DNA of 58,221 bases, taken from assembly GCA_009842245.1 (NCBI GenBank), contig VYFT01000024.1, positions 1 to 58,221 on the forward strand, written 5' to 3'. Every line of letters starts with the position of its first letter. Positions within the stretch are counted from its first letter, which is position 1. The notes beneath the pieces were generated by a model, which searched no databases, had not been told where the DNA came from, and saw only the letters and a program-made list of their open reading frames with translations. This document shows positions 18,696 through 26,931 of this stretch, piece after piece. The stretch is from Gammaproteobacteria bacterium. GTDB taxonomy: Bacteria; Pseudomonadota; Gammaproteobacteria; Pseudomonadales; Azotimanducaceae. Position numbers and translations under genes: made by a program.

Positions 18696-19121
18696 ATGAC
18701 AAAAGTGAAAGTTGGTTCCGTAGAAATAGACGAGTCGGCTTTACAGTTCAAATTTCAGCTGTCAACGGGGCCTGGGGGTCAAAACGTAAACAAGGTTGCG
18801 ACCGCAGTAGAACTGCGATTCAATGTGGAACAAAGTGGTATGTCAGAAACCTTATGCAGGCGCGTCCTAGAACAGGGGAAATCGCACTTAAACAATGCCG
18901 GTGAACTCGTAGTTCACGCTACGCGCCACCGTTCTCAAAAGCGAAATAAAGAGGATGCACTCCAACGTCTAGCGAACATCATCGAAACGGCGCAAACACC
19001 ACCGAAACCGCGCATTCCAACTCGACCATCCGCACGGGCGAAACAGGTTCGACTCGATCAAAAACGTAGGATCTCCGAGAAAAAGCAGTCACGAAAGAAT
19101 TCTCGCAATGAAAGTACCTAA
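18696..19121 (+). CDS. arfB: Alternative ribosome-rescue factor B (peptidyl-tRNA hydrolase)
   Basis: A YaeJ/ICT1-type stop-codon-independent release factor that frees stalled ribosomes. The catalytic GGQ lies in STGPGGQNVNKV at about residues 25-36, and the basic C-terminal tail (RPSARAKQVRLDQKRR followed by more Lys/Arg) is the part that enters the empty mRNA channel. Length of about 141 residues agrees with E. coli ArfB (140). An ATG at 18687 would add three residues. It sits between rsgA and glnA, both also plus strand, but with gaps of about 100 bp. Confidence 0.92.
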   Translation: MTKVKVGSVEIDESALQFKFQLSTGPGGQNVNKVATAVELRFNVEQSGMSETLCRRVLEQGKSHLNNAGELVVHATRHRSQKRNKEDALQRLANIIETAQTPPKPRIPTRPSARAKQVRLDQKRRISEKKQSRKNSRNEST

Positions 19122-19260
19122 ACGTCGTTAGGTAGTGTTAAAACAAACATTAAAATATCTGCCTTGGTTTCCTTGAGATCCATTGAACACACTATTTCAT
19201 ACTTTCGATCGAGTATTTATCGACGATGTTCCCACAGTTTGCATTATTGGAGAACTATAA

Positions 19261-20271
19261 ATGAAAGCAAAACTTGAATATATTTGGCTTGATGGGTACA
19301 GCCCAACGCAGAGCCTGCGAAGTAAGACTCGTATTATCACAGATTTCGACGGGCGACTGGAATCGTGTCCCGTTTGGTCTTTCGATGGTAGTTCCACCGC
19401 ACAGGCGGAAGGGGCCGATTCGGACTTATTACTACGACCAGTGGCGATTTTCAACGACCCCGCACGGAAAGACGCTTTTCTAGTAATGACAGAAGTTTTA
19501 AATCCAGACGGTGATCCACATGACAGTAACGGTCGTGCGATGATCGACGACGATGACGATGACTTCTGGTTCGGTTTTGAGCAAGAGTACTTCCTATGGG
19601 ATTTAGAGACTTCTCTTCCACCAGGTTTCCCAGTAAAAGGATTCCCTCGACCACAAGGCCCGTATTATTGCTCGGTTGGTGCAGAGAATAACTTTGGTCG
19701 TGAATGTATTGAAGATCACCTCGATCAGTGTTTGGAGGCAGGCATCAATGTCGAAGGTATCAATGCTGAAGTAGCTGCTGGACAATGGGAGTTTCAAGTA
19801 TTCGCCAGAGGCGCAAAGAGTGCGGGCGACCAAACTTGGGTTGCACGATATTTAGCGGAGCGAAACGCGGAAAAGTGGGGATACGGTATCAACTGGCACC
19901 CCAAACCGCTTGGACAAACTGATTGGAACGGCTCCGGTATGCATGCTAACTTTTCCAACGCGATTATGCGCGAGAGCGGCGATCAAAGTGTTTTTGAAAA
20001 GATCTGCGAAGAGTTCGGACGCAATATTCGCCGACATATTGATGTATATGGTGCTGACAACGAGCAGCGACTCACGGGACTTCACGAAACACAATCGATA
20101 CATGAGTACTCCTACGGTGTTTCTGACCGGGGCGCATCCATACGAATTCCTGTAGGCACCGTTGAAGATGGCTGGAAGGGTCGACTGGAAGACCGTCGTC
20201 CTGCATCCAACGCAGACCCTTACAAGGTCGCTTCGGTGATCGTTCGAACAACCAAGGACGCGCTGTCATAA
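19261..20271 (+). CDS. Glutamine synthetase, type II (eukaryotic-like)
   Basis: Ammonia assimilation: glutamate + NH3 + ATP to glutamine. The 336-residue length and motifs mark the GSII type rather than the ~470-residue bacterial GSI: VWSFDGSSTAQAEG (beta-grasp, about 40), EQEYFLWD (catalytic glutamates, about 103), AGQWEFQV (about 170) and DWNGSGMHANFS (about 222). GSII lacks the adenylylation site of GSI, so its regulation must differ. The ribosome-binding site is GGAG 8 nt before the ATG. It is followed by a strong terminator and appears to be a single-gene unit. No glnB, ntrB or ntrC is adjacent. Whether it is the only glutamine synthetase cannot be judged here. Confidence 0.92.
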   Translation: MKAKLEYIWLDGYSPTQSLRSKTRIITDFDGRLESCPVWSFDGSSTAQAEGADSDLLLRPVAIFNDPARKDAFLVMTEVLNPDGDPHDSNGRAMIDDDDDDFWFGFEQEYFLWDLETSLPPGFPVKGFPRPQGPYYCSVGAENNFGRECIEDHLDQCLEAGINVEGINAEVAAGQWEFQVFARGAKSAGDQTWVARYLAERNAEKWGYGINWHPKPLGQTDWNGSGMHANFSNAIMRESGDQSVFEKICEEFGRNIRRHIDVYGADNEQRLTGLHETQSIHEYSYGVSDRGASIRIPVGTVEDGWKGRLEDRRPASNADPYKVASVIVRTTKDALS

Positions 20272-20365
20272 TATTTGTAGTTAGTTCTTCGACAACTTAA
20301 CGAACAATAAGCCAATCGCGGGCTGCGAAAATTTAGCGAGTAGCACTATCGAAAGTGCTCGATAG

Positions 20366-20396
20366 ACCCAGAGACTTACAGGGTTTCTGGGTTTTT
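20366..20396 (+). terminator. Rho-independent terminator downstream of glutamine synthetase
   Basis: ACCCAGA (20366-20372) pairs with TCTGGGT (20386-20392), followed by a five-T run. A second small hairpin, AGCACT/AGTGCT, lies just before it at 20342-20359. Confidence 0.8.
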
Positions 20397-20517
20397 CGCG
20401 CATATCGTTACGAACCGGATTAAGCGGGTGGACTGCTTGTTCTATGCTCATGAGTCTCTACTTCTACACTCGTTCCCCGCGTAATTAGACTTTTTACGCT
20501 CGATTCCTTTACAAATC

Positions 20518-21501
20518 ATGCCTGACCAAGAACGCAAGAAAAGAACAAAGCGCGTCTTAAGTTTGCTTTTCAAAACACTGACTTGGATACTCGCTGCTGG
20601 ATGTTTCTATTGGGTATACACAAAAATCGCGGGAGCGGCAGCGAAAGAAGATCTGTCCGCGTGGCGATACCTACTCAATTTCTTTGGAGAGGCGAATTGG
20701 CTGATATGGCTGTCCGTGATGATGCCCTACTCGGTGTTTTTCTTCCTTATAGATTCCAACGTTACCTGGCGCGTACTACGCTGGTTCAATGCCCCGGAGT
20801 TGAAGTATGGTAGCGTGCTGCCCATTCGTGCAAGCGCTTACATCCTATCGTTGGTCAACGAACAAGTCGGTAAGGGAGCAATGTCTCTGTACCTTCTCAA
20901 AACCTATCAGGTACCTGGTTGGAAAGCATTATCGTCAATGATTTTCATTGGCGTCTGCGAAATATATCAGCTACTACTGTTCTCCTCAGTGGGTCTCATA
21001 GTTTTCTTTGGATACGTGCAACAAGCTTCGACCGCATTACCTCTCGATGTCATCTTGCCCTCTGTTTTTATCTTTGCATTCGTGTATTTTCCGATTCATC
21101 TCGCGTATTTCCGAGGGTACATCTTTAAAGAATTCAAGCTTCGCAACATAAGCGTTTTGCATGCTTTACGTGAAGCAAGGTTCCATCATTACGTATTAAC
21201 TATATTGTTCAAAGCACCGAATATGATCGGTGCAGTCTTCGTCTACACTATCGCACTCGCGGTGTTTAACGTACAGGCAAATACAGGTCAAATGCTGGTT
21301 TTTTTACCATTGATCTTCTTGGCTGCAGCCTTACCGTTGCCATTCCACGCAGGAGCTTTGGTAATCTGGACAGTTGTGTTTCCAGATTACCCCGAGGTCG
21401 GTGCATTTAGTCTCGTAATGCATACCTTTTTTGTCCTATTTAACGCTCTAATCGGAGTGTGTTTCCTACCCCGCGCGAATCGTGAATTGTTCGATCAATA
21501 G
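20518..21501 (+). CDS. Multispanning membrane protein, possibly flippase-like (LPG synthetase TM family)
   Basis: A 327-residue integral membrane protein with a basic N-terminus (ERKKRTKR) and about seven or eight hydrophobic helices. The general plan and the segment ASAYILSLVNEQVGKGAMSLYLLK resemble the lysylphosphatidylglycerol synthetase TM / flippase-like family (UPF0104), which moves lipid-linked molecules, but the match is by pattern only. There is no soluble catalytic domain. The gene stands alone, convergent with kynU. Function unassigned. Confidence 0.6.
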   Translation: MPDQERKKRTKRVLSLLFKTLTWILAAGCFYWVYTKIAGAAAKEDLSAWRYLLNFFGEANWLIWLSVMMPYSVFFFLIDSNVTWRVLRWFNAPELKYGSVLPIRASAYILSLVNEQVGKGAMSLYLLKTYQVPGWKALSSMIFIGVCEIYQLLLFSSVGLIVFFGYVQQASTALPLDVILPSVFIFAFVYFPIHLAYFRGYIFKEFKLRNISVLHALREARFHHYVLTILFKAPNMIGAVFVYTIALAVFNVQANTGQMLVFLPLIFLAAALPLPFHAGALVIWTVVFPDYPEVGAFSLVMHTFFVLFNALIGVCFLPRANRELFDQ

Positions 21502-21556
21502 GAGGGCTGAGAACTCAGTACAAGTCGTTGCTCTTATCAACAAATTTCAAAAACCA

Positions 21557-21595
21557 GCGGTTACCTAAGAGGTATTTACCGGATCAGGTAACCGC
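21557..21595 (-). terminator. Terminator for kynU (possibly bidirectional)
   Basis: GCGGTTACCT (21557-21566) and AGGTAACCGC (21586-21595) form a 10-bp inverted repeat overlapping the kynU stop codon. Read on the minus strand the second arm is followed by TGGTTTTTG, giving the U tract for a kynU terminator. It also lies downstream of the convergent membrane protein gene. Confidence 0.65.
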
Positions 21596-22783
21596 CTTAA
21601 CCGTTTGATACTGAGGATCCCGCCACGACTCGCTAATCAAAATTTCTTCAAGAATTTTTGCAGCTGAAATAATATCGGATTCATCTAGGTATAGCGGCGC
21701 GATCCCAAAACGCATGATATTTGGCTGTCTGAAGTCTCCGATGACTCCACGGTCGATTAAAGCTTGCATGATCGCATAACTGTCCTCAGACGCGAATGAC
21801 ACTTGAGAGCCTCGTTGTTCTGGATCGCGAGGCGTAACTAGCGTTAAGCTGGGACAACGTTTCTCAACTTCCTCGATAAAGAGAGTGCTCAACGCTACAG
21901 ACGATGATCGGAGTTCTTTCATATCTACATCCTCCCAAATTTTCATTGCAAGTTCTAGCAACTTGAACTGAATGATTGACGGGCTACCGATTCGAAAACG
22001 TTCCGTACTTTCGGAAGGTCTGTACTTCAACTCCATGGCGAAGGGATCTTTGTGTCCCAACCAACCCGTCAGTGCGGGAGTGATTGATGTGACGATGTCA
22101 GGTCGAACGTATATAAATGCTGGTGCTCCAGGACCACCGTTGAGATATTTGTAGGTACAACCCACTGCAAAATCTGTTTGAGAGTTTTCCACTGACAAAG
22201 GAACTGCACCGGCGGAGTGTGCAAGATCCCAAATCGTAACAGCACCAACTTCATGGGCTCGTCTTGTTATCGTATCAATGTTGTGGACACGACCGGTTCG
22301 ATAATCGACATGGGTGAGGAATACTACGGCGACACTCTCATCAATCGAATCTAAGACGTCTTCTGGAGCTGGCGTTCGCAGCTCATGGCCCTGTCCCATG
22401 GTGTTGATTAGACCTTGAGCCATGTAGAGGTCCGTGGGAAAATTTCCGGCATCAGAAAGTAGGAATTTGCGCTCAGGACACAAACTAAGTGCTGCAGCCA
22501 AGGCTTGATACAGTTTGATCGAAAGCGTGTCCCCTGTGGCGACAGTGTTGGGTGCAGCTCCGATGACAGGAGCTATCTGGTTGCCGACGGTTTGAGGAAG
22601 AGACATCCAACCCGCGGTGTTCCATGCTTTGATGAGTTCTCGTCCCCATTCTTCATCAATCACCTGACCCGCACAATCTGTGCTTCCTCGGATCGGTGGG
22701 CCGAGCGAGTTACCGTCGAGATAAATGATCCCTTTGGGTATGTCGAAGAGTTCTTTTCGCGGCAGGGACGTGTGAAAAGTCAA
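21584..22783 (-). CDS. kynU: Kynureninase
   Basis: A PLP enzyme cleaving kynurenine to anthranilate and alanine. The Schiff-base lysine is in CTYKYLNGGPGAPAF (about residue 225), with YLDGNSLG near the start and WDLAHSAGAVP upstream, all kynureninase signatures. Length is about 400 residues. I choose a TTG start at 22783 because its first two bases overlap the kynA stop (TTGA) and AGGAGA precedes it; a GTG at 22804 would add seven residues but has no ribosome-binding site. It is downstream of kynA and clearly coupled to it. With kynB it gives the route tryptophan to anthranilate. Confidence 0.94.
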   Translation of the reverse strand: MTFHTSLPRKELFDIPKGIIYLDGNSLGPPIRGSTDCAGQVIDEEWGRELIKAWNTAGWMSLPQTVGNQIAPVIGAAPNTVATGDTLSIKLYQALAAALSLCPERKFLLSDAGNFPTDLYMAQGLINTMGQGHELRTPAPEDVLDSIDESVAVVFLTHVDYRTGRVHNIDTITRRAHEVGAVTIWDLAHSAGAVPLSVENSQTDFAVGCTYKYLNGGPGAPAFIYVRPDIVTSITPALTGWLGHKDPFAMELKYRPSESTERFRIGSPSIIQFKLLELAMKIWEDVDMKELRSSSVALSTLFIEEVEKRCPSLTLVTPRDPEQRGSQVSFASEDSYAIMQALIDRGVIGDFRQPNIMRFGIAPLYLDESDIISAAKILEEILISESWRDPQYQTVKAVT

Positions 22784-23604
22784 AGATCTCCTCGCACGCG
22801 CCACAGTTCAGGAAACAGAACAACATTCAAACGCTTCGTTAGGAACGGGACACCGGATGATCCACCGGTACCAGTTTTAAAACCTATCACGCGCTCGACC
22901 GTAGTGACATGATTGAATCTCCACCGCCGAAAATAGTCTTCGAGATCTACAAGCTTTTCAGCTAATTCATACAGTTCCCAATACTGCTCTGTGTCCTCGT
23001 AGACGACTTGCCACCGTTTTTGAACTGCCAGATCAGGTTGACGTGGTTGACGCAGTTGAGGTGGTGGCATCTTGCGGTCGTCTCCATCCAATGTCACAAA
23101 GAGTATTTGAATGGCAAGGTCATAAATGCTTGGACGATCGAGTTCCGCTGAGAGTGTTTGGAACTCTACGTCGTTCTCTTCATGCATCTTCAAGTTGCCA
23201 ACGGCTCGATTGCCAAGCATGTATTCAATCATTCGATACTGGTACGACTGAATACCCGATGCAGTACCCAGATTCGATCGAAACTCGGTGTAATCGCTCG
23301 GTGTCATGGTCCGCAACACCTCCCACGCGCCGTTCAATTGATCAAATATGCGCGCGACACGGCTCAAAGTCTTAAACACGTGCTGCAATTGACTCGCTTC
23401 CATGTCCTTTCTCACCTGAGAAAGTTCGTGGATCACCATTTTCATCCACAACTCTGTGGTTTGATGTTGAATAATGAACAACATCTCATCGTGCGAAGTC
23501 GTGAGAGTGTTTTGCGCAGACAGGATGGAATCGAGTTTTAGATAGTCTCGGTAAGATTGGACAACTGATTGTTCGGCAACTTTATCAGTATCCGTTTGGC
23601 TCAA
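22780..23604 (-). CDS. kynA: Tryptophan 2,3-dioxygenase
   Basis: The haem dioxygenase that opens the indole ring of L-tryptophan to N-formylkynurenine. Visible signatures are HDEMLFIIQHQTTELW (distal pocket, about 40-55) and RFNHVTTVERVIGFKTGTGG (about 228-247), including the haem-ligand histidine and the GTGGSSG substrate-binding loop. Length 274 residues is normal for the bacterial enzyme. It is first in a kynA-kynU operon with overlapping ends, and is divergent from kynB across about 300 bp. No KynR-type regulator is adjacent. Confidence 0.96.
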   Translation of the reverse strand: MSQTDTDKVAEQSVVQSYRDYLKLDSILSAQNTLTTSHDEMLFIIQHQTTELWMKMVIHELSQVRKDMEASQLQHVFKTLSRVARIFDQLNGAWEVLRTMTPSDYTEFRSNLGTASGIQSYQYRMIEYMLGNRAVGNLKMHEENDVEFQTLSAELDRPSIYDLAIQILFVTLDGDDRKMPPPQLRQPRQPDLAVQKRWQVVYEDTEQYWELYELAEKLVDLEDYFRRWRFNHVTTVERVIGFKTGTGGSSGVPFLTKRLNVVLFPELWRVRGDL

Positions 23605-23908
23605 TGGTCTAATTCTTGGTCGAAGATTCTGAAAGTGAAGCGTGGATACGTTGACAATAGACTCGGAGAAACTTTCATCTCTTTGCTATTTCAATCGTTC
23701 GATTCTCTCGAAAGGGTCATTGATTATACTGAGCTAACGCCCGCTAAATTGAACCTCAAAAAGTGATTCCAAGCTACAAAAATCCATACCTATCAATACA
23801 CTTTTTAGTGGTTTCCTTACAGTTTGATTGGACTCCCAAACAAGTGCCCTCAGACGACATTTTTCGATCGGTAAATGCTGTTTTGCGTCAGAAGAAGTCG
23901 ATGGATCA
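23605..23908. other. Intergenic region between divergent kynA and kynB
   Basis: About 300 bp that should carry the promoters of both kyn transcripts. I see no gene. The in-frame extension of kynB back to 23828 is possible but not supported by a ribosome-binding site. No clear operator dyad was found. Confidence 0.5.
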
Positions 23909-24724
23909 ATGACCAAAGTCGACTGGGACGAAGCCTTTGCTAACGCGGCTTACATTAAAGACGGAAACACCTATCCAGATCGTTGGCGACGAAGCGCGAC
24001 AGCTTTTGTCGCAGATCAGGAGAGAGTGGATCTAAATGTATCGTACGGACCACATCTACGGCAGAAGTTTGACCTGTTTTGGCCTGGGACCGAACCCGAT
24101 GGACTGGTGGTCTTTGTTCACGGTGGCTATTGGCTTGACTTTGACAAGTCCTACTGGTCGCATTTGGCGGGTGGCGCGTGCAAGAAGGGTTGGGCAGTAG
24201 CGATCCCAAGCTATGTTCTCGCGCCTGAAGTAAAAATTTCGGAAATTACCCAAATGATTGGAGTCGCAATTGAGAAGTGTGCTGAGCTTGTCGATGGTCC
24301 GATCGTACTTGTTGGACACTCGGCGGGGGGTCATCTTGTTACTCGAATGGCGTGTGATCCCTCTCCCTTACAAGATCGTGTGAGAGCACGTGTTTCCCGT
24401 GTCGTGTCGATCAGTGGTCTTCATGACCTTAGAAACCTTATTCAAACCCAAATGAACGAACAACTTCAGTTGGATCTAGATGAAGCTACTGCGGAGAGCG
24501 TGGCACTACAGACTCCAATAACTACTGCTGAAATAATTTGCTGGGTAGGCGCACAAGAACGACCTGAATTCTTAAGTCAAGCCTTGGTCCTCCAAGACGC
24601 TTGGAAGAATCGAGTTGCGGATATTCAGGTCGTGGTTGAACCAAGACGACACCATTTCGATGTCATAGGATCACTGACGAATCCGATGAGTCCGCTTAGT
24701 CTTGCCCTCATTGGCGCTATGTAA
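23909..24724 (+). CDS. Kynurenine formamidase, alpha/beta-hydrolase type
   Basis: Hydrolyses N-formylkynurenine to kynurenine. It is an alpha/beta hydrolase of about 271 residues, with the oxyanion motif HGGYW (about 71-75, the HGGXW pattern of eukaryotic-type formamidases) and the nucleophile elbow GHSAGGH (about 138). A late His in RRHHFDV is the probable catalytic histidine. This is the AFMID-like family rather than the metal-dependent KynB of Pseudomonas. The genomic position, divergent from kynA-kynU, supports the assignment. The ATG at 23909 is preferred because the fold starts just after it; an ATG at 23828 would add 27 residues. Confidence 0.87.
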   Translation: MTKVDWDEAFANAAYIKDGNTYPDRWRRSATAFVADQERVDLNVSYGPHLRQKFDLFWPGTEPDGLVVFVHGGYWLDFDKSYWSHLAGGACKKGWAVAIPSYVLAPEVKISEITQMIGVAIEKCAELVDGPIVLVGHSAGGHLVTRMACDPSPLQDRVRARVSRVVSISGLHDLRNLIQTQMNEQLQLDLDEATAESVALQTPITTAEIICWVGAQERPEFLSQALVLQDAWKNRVADIQVVVEPRRHHFDVIGSLTNPMSPLSLALIGAM

Positions 24725-24732
24725 CAAATGGT

Positions 24733-24755
24733 CTGGTCCGTGTTTCACGGACTAG
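24733..24755. terminator. Hairpin between convergent kynB and phosphatidyltransferase genes
   Basis: CTGGTCCGTG (24733-24742) and CACGGACTAG (24746-24755) form a 10-bp stem with one G-U pair and a TTT loop. It fills the 31-bp space between two convergent stops. There is no good T tract on either strand, so it may be a weak or bidirectional terminator. Confidence 0.5.
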
Positions 24756-25316
24756 CTAATGCTGTGAGTGTTGGTTATCGACAGCTTTTCTGTTAATCAA
24801 TAACACGAGCCTCTCGCCAATTGAGAGGACGGTCGAGAATATCAATACCCACGAGAACACTTGTCTAATCCAAAGGTCTGAGACCCACCAAGCGTTAAAC
24901 ACGATTTCACCTACCACAATACCCACAATTACAAAGTAACATATGCCATTCAAGCGTCCCAACCTACTAGGAACGAGCTTTTCTTTTTGAAACACTCGTG
25001 AATCAAGAACATATTGGATAAAAGCCAACACTACCAAAATGGGTAGGAAAATGGGAACGCTCCCTTGAAACGCTAGCGCAAATAGTGCACTCGATACAAA
25101 AAGACAATCAGCACTATGATCAAGGATCCCACCGATCCGATTGGCTCTTGCCTGTCGTCTTGCGAAAATTCCATCGAACACATCCGAAACGACCGCGAGT
25201 ACGAACAATACGCCGCTAAGCAAGAACTGTCGTTCTAGGATACACCACATATTGATCGGGGAAATTACTAGACGCGCCAACGTCAGACCGTTGGCTATTG
25301 ACATTAGTGATCTCAT
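24756..25316 (-). CDS. CDP-alcohol phosphatidyltransferase family protein
   Basis: A 186-residue inner-membrane enzyme of the CDP-alcohol phosphatidyltransferase family, which joins a CDP-activated lipid to an alcohol. The diagnostic motif D-x2-DG-x2-AR-x8-G-x3-D-x3-D is complete: it begins DVFDGIFAR and ends GILDHSAD (about 43-68). About five or six membrane helices follow. Substrate (glycerol phosphate, serine, inositol or another) cannot be told from this motif. The gene is solitary, divergent from def. Confidence 0.85.
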   Translation of the reverse strand: MRSLMSIANGLTLARLVISPINMWCILERQFLLSGVLFVLAVVSDVFDGIFARRQARANRIGGILDHSADCLFVSSALFALAFQGSVPIFLPILVVLAFIQYVLDSRVFQKEKLVPSRLGRLNGICYFVIVGIVVGEIVFNAWWVSDLWIRQVFSWVLIFSTVLSIGERLVLLINRKAVDNQHSQH

Positions 25317-25466
25317 AAACTCACTCTATAGAGACTCTACTCTGACGATTTAAGACACCATGTTCGGCGTGCTTGCATTACAGCCAATCGGCACTCTGTG
25401 AAGGACTCAAAATTAAAATATTTGTTGAAAACACGTCAAGCTCTATACATCTTCTGCAGTATTCTC

Positions 25467-25991
25467 ATGGAAATTTCGGATTCAGATAAGTTAAATTCGA
25501 AAGTCCTACCAATCTTAGTGCATCCGCATCCTAATCTACGAATGGTGGCGCTGCCAGTTGAAGAATTTAATTCCGATCTTCGACAACTAGCCCTAAATTT
25601 ACTCCATACTATGTATGAAGAGGGCGGTATTGGTCTCGCAGCCACCCAGGTAAACGTCCAGCTTCGTATTTTGGTTATAGATCTCAACGGGAGTTGGAAA
25701 GCTCCGCAAGTATTTGTAAATCCAGTTCTGAAATATACGGATGGTTCACAGACGTTAGAAGAAGGATGTCTTTCGGTGCCAGATTACTACGACGAAGTCG
25801 AACGTCCTTCACATGTTAAGGTGACTGCATACGACGTATATGGAAATGAATTTGAGAAAGAAGCGACGGGCTTGGAAGCAAGTTGTATTCAGCATGAAAT
25901 AGATCACCTTAACGGAAAGTTATTCGTCGACTACCTATCCCGCCTAAAACAGATTCGGGTACGACAAAAGCTTCGCAAAGCGAGGTCTTAA
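25467..25991 (+). CDS. def: Peptide deformylase
   Basis: Removes the N-formyl group from nascent proteins. All three motifs are present: GGIGLAATQV (motif 1, about 50), EGCLSVPDYY (motif 2, metal-ligand Cys) and QHEIDHLNGKLF (motif 3, HExxH with two His ligands). The ATG at 25467 gives a normal length of about 174 residues; a GTG at 25398 would add a 23-residue hydrophobic extension that is unusual for the family. It heads the def-fmt-rsmB-trkA-trkH cluster conserved in gammaproteobacteria near oriC. Confidence 0.94.
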   Translation: MEISDSDKLNSKVLPILVHPHPNLRMVALPVEEFNSDLRQLALNLLHTMYEEGGIGLAATQVNVQLRILVIDLNGSWKAPQVFVNPVLKYTDGSQTLEEGCLSVPDYYDEVERPSHVKVTAYDVYGNEFEKEATGLEASCIQHEIDHLNGKLFVDYLSRLKQIRVRQKLRKARS

Positions 25992-26007
25992 GAGCGCGAC
26001 GTTCACC

Positions 26008-26931
26008 ATGCAATTCGGCTTTGCTGGGAGTCCAACCTTCGCAGCAGACATTCTCCAAATTATTCTGGATGCAGGCCTCAGACCTCAACTTGTCATTACT
26101 CAAGCCTCAAAACCAACTGGCCGGGGACGAAAAATTCAACACACCCCTGTGCACTCACAAGCTCTTCAACACAATATTCCCATTGAGTGTCCTAACAAAA
26201 TTGAAGAGTGCGCGGAATCGCTCAGCGGATTGGACTTGCTTGCCGTCGCAGCATATGGTCAAATTCTCCCTCGATCCGTTCTTCTAACCCCGTCTTATGG
26301 ATGTATAAATGTCCATGCTTCATTGTTACCTAGGTGGCGCGGTGCGTCCCCTATAGAACACGCGATCCTGCACGGTGACAAGATCACCGGAGTTAGCATC
26401 ATGCACATCGAACCGAGACTTGATGCCGGTCCGGTCTATTTACGACGAAGTATCACTTTGGATGGTCGCGAAACCGCTGCTACTTTATCCAAGAATTTGG
26501 CTCGACTAGGTGGGATCGCATTAGTTGAAGTACTGAAACAGTTCGCGCAAAAAACTGATCCAAAACCTACATCCCAAGCACAGACAGGAATTACTTATGC
26601 GCCGCGATTGACTGCAAATGACGCGCGTATAGATTGGGGACTCACAGCTATGGCAAACGAACGCAAAGTTCGAGCGTTCGTCGAAAGAAATCCCGCTTTT
26701 ACCACACGTGGTGATTTGCGGCTTAGAGTATTAGAGGCCGAGATTAATCGAGGTGATTTCTCGCCCGGACGACTCTATCGCTCGAACGAGCAACTCGTGA
26801 TTGGTTGCGCGCAAGACGGTTTGCTACTACGGACCGTGCAGTTGAATCGCGGAAAAGGAACGGTTCTCAGTGCCAAAGCAATTCTCAATGGGTTTGGTCA
26901 GTTGTTTGAAGATGGTATCCAATTCGACTAG
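26008..26931 (+). CDS. fmt: Methionyl-tRNA formyltransferase
   Basis: Formylates initiator Met-tRNA with 10-formyltetrahydrofolate. The formyltransferase core shows VHASLLPRWRGASPIEHAI (about 104-122; shown here only as the catalytic His and SLLPRWRGA loop) and LDAGPVY, and a C-terminal OB-like domain follows. Length 307 residues is normal. It is 16 bp after def and overlaps rsmB by 20 bp, so the three are translated as a unit. Confidence 0.96.
   Translation: MQFGFAGSPTFAADILQIILDAGLRPQLVITQASKPTGRGRKIQHTPVHSQALQHNIPIECPNKIEECAESLSGLDLLAVAAYGQILPRSVLLTPSYGCINVHASLLPRWRGASPIEHAILHGDKITGVSIMHIEPRLDAGPVYLRRSITLDGRETAATLSKNLARLGGIALVEVLKQFAQKTDPKPTSQAQTGITYAPRLTANDARIDWGLTAMANERKVRAFVERNPAFTTRGDLRLRVLEAEINRGDFSPGRLYRSNEQLVIGCAQDGLLLRTVQLNRGKGTVLSAKAILNGFGQLFEDGIQFD

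Noticed and set aside
24738-24752. parS-like half-site TGTTTCACG
   Set aside because: Only one arm matches; the other belongs to the kynB hairpin.
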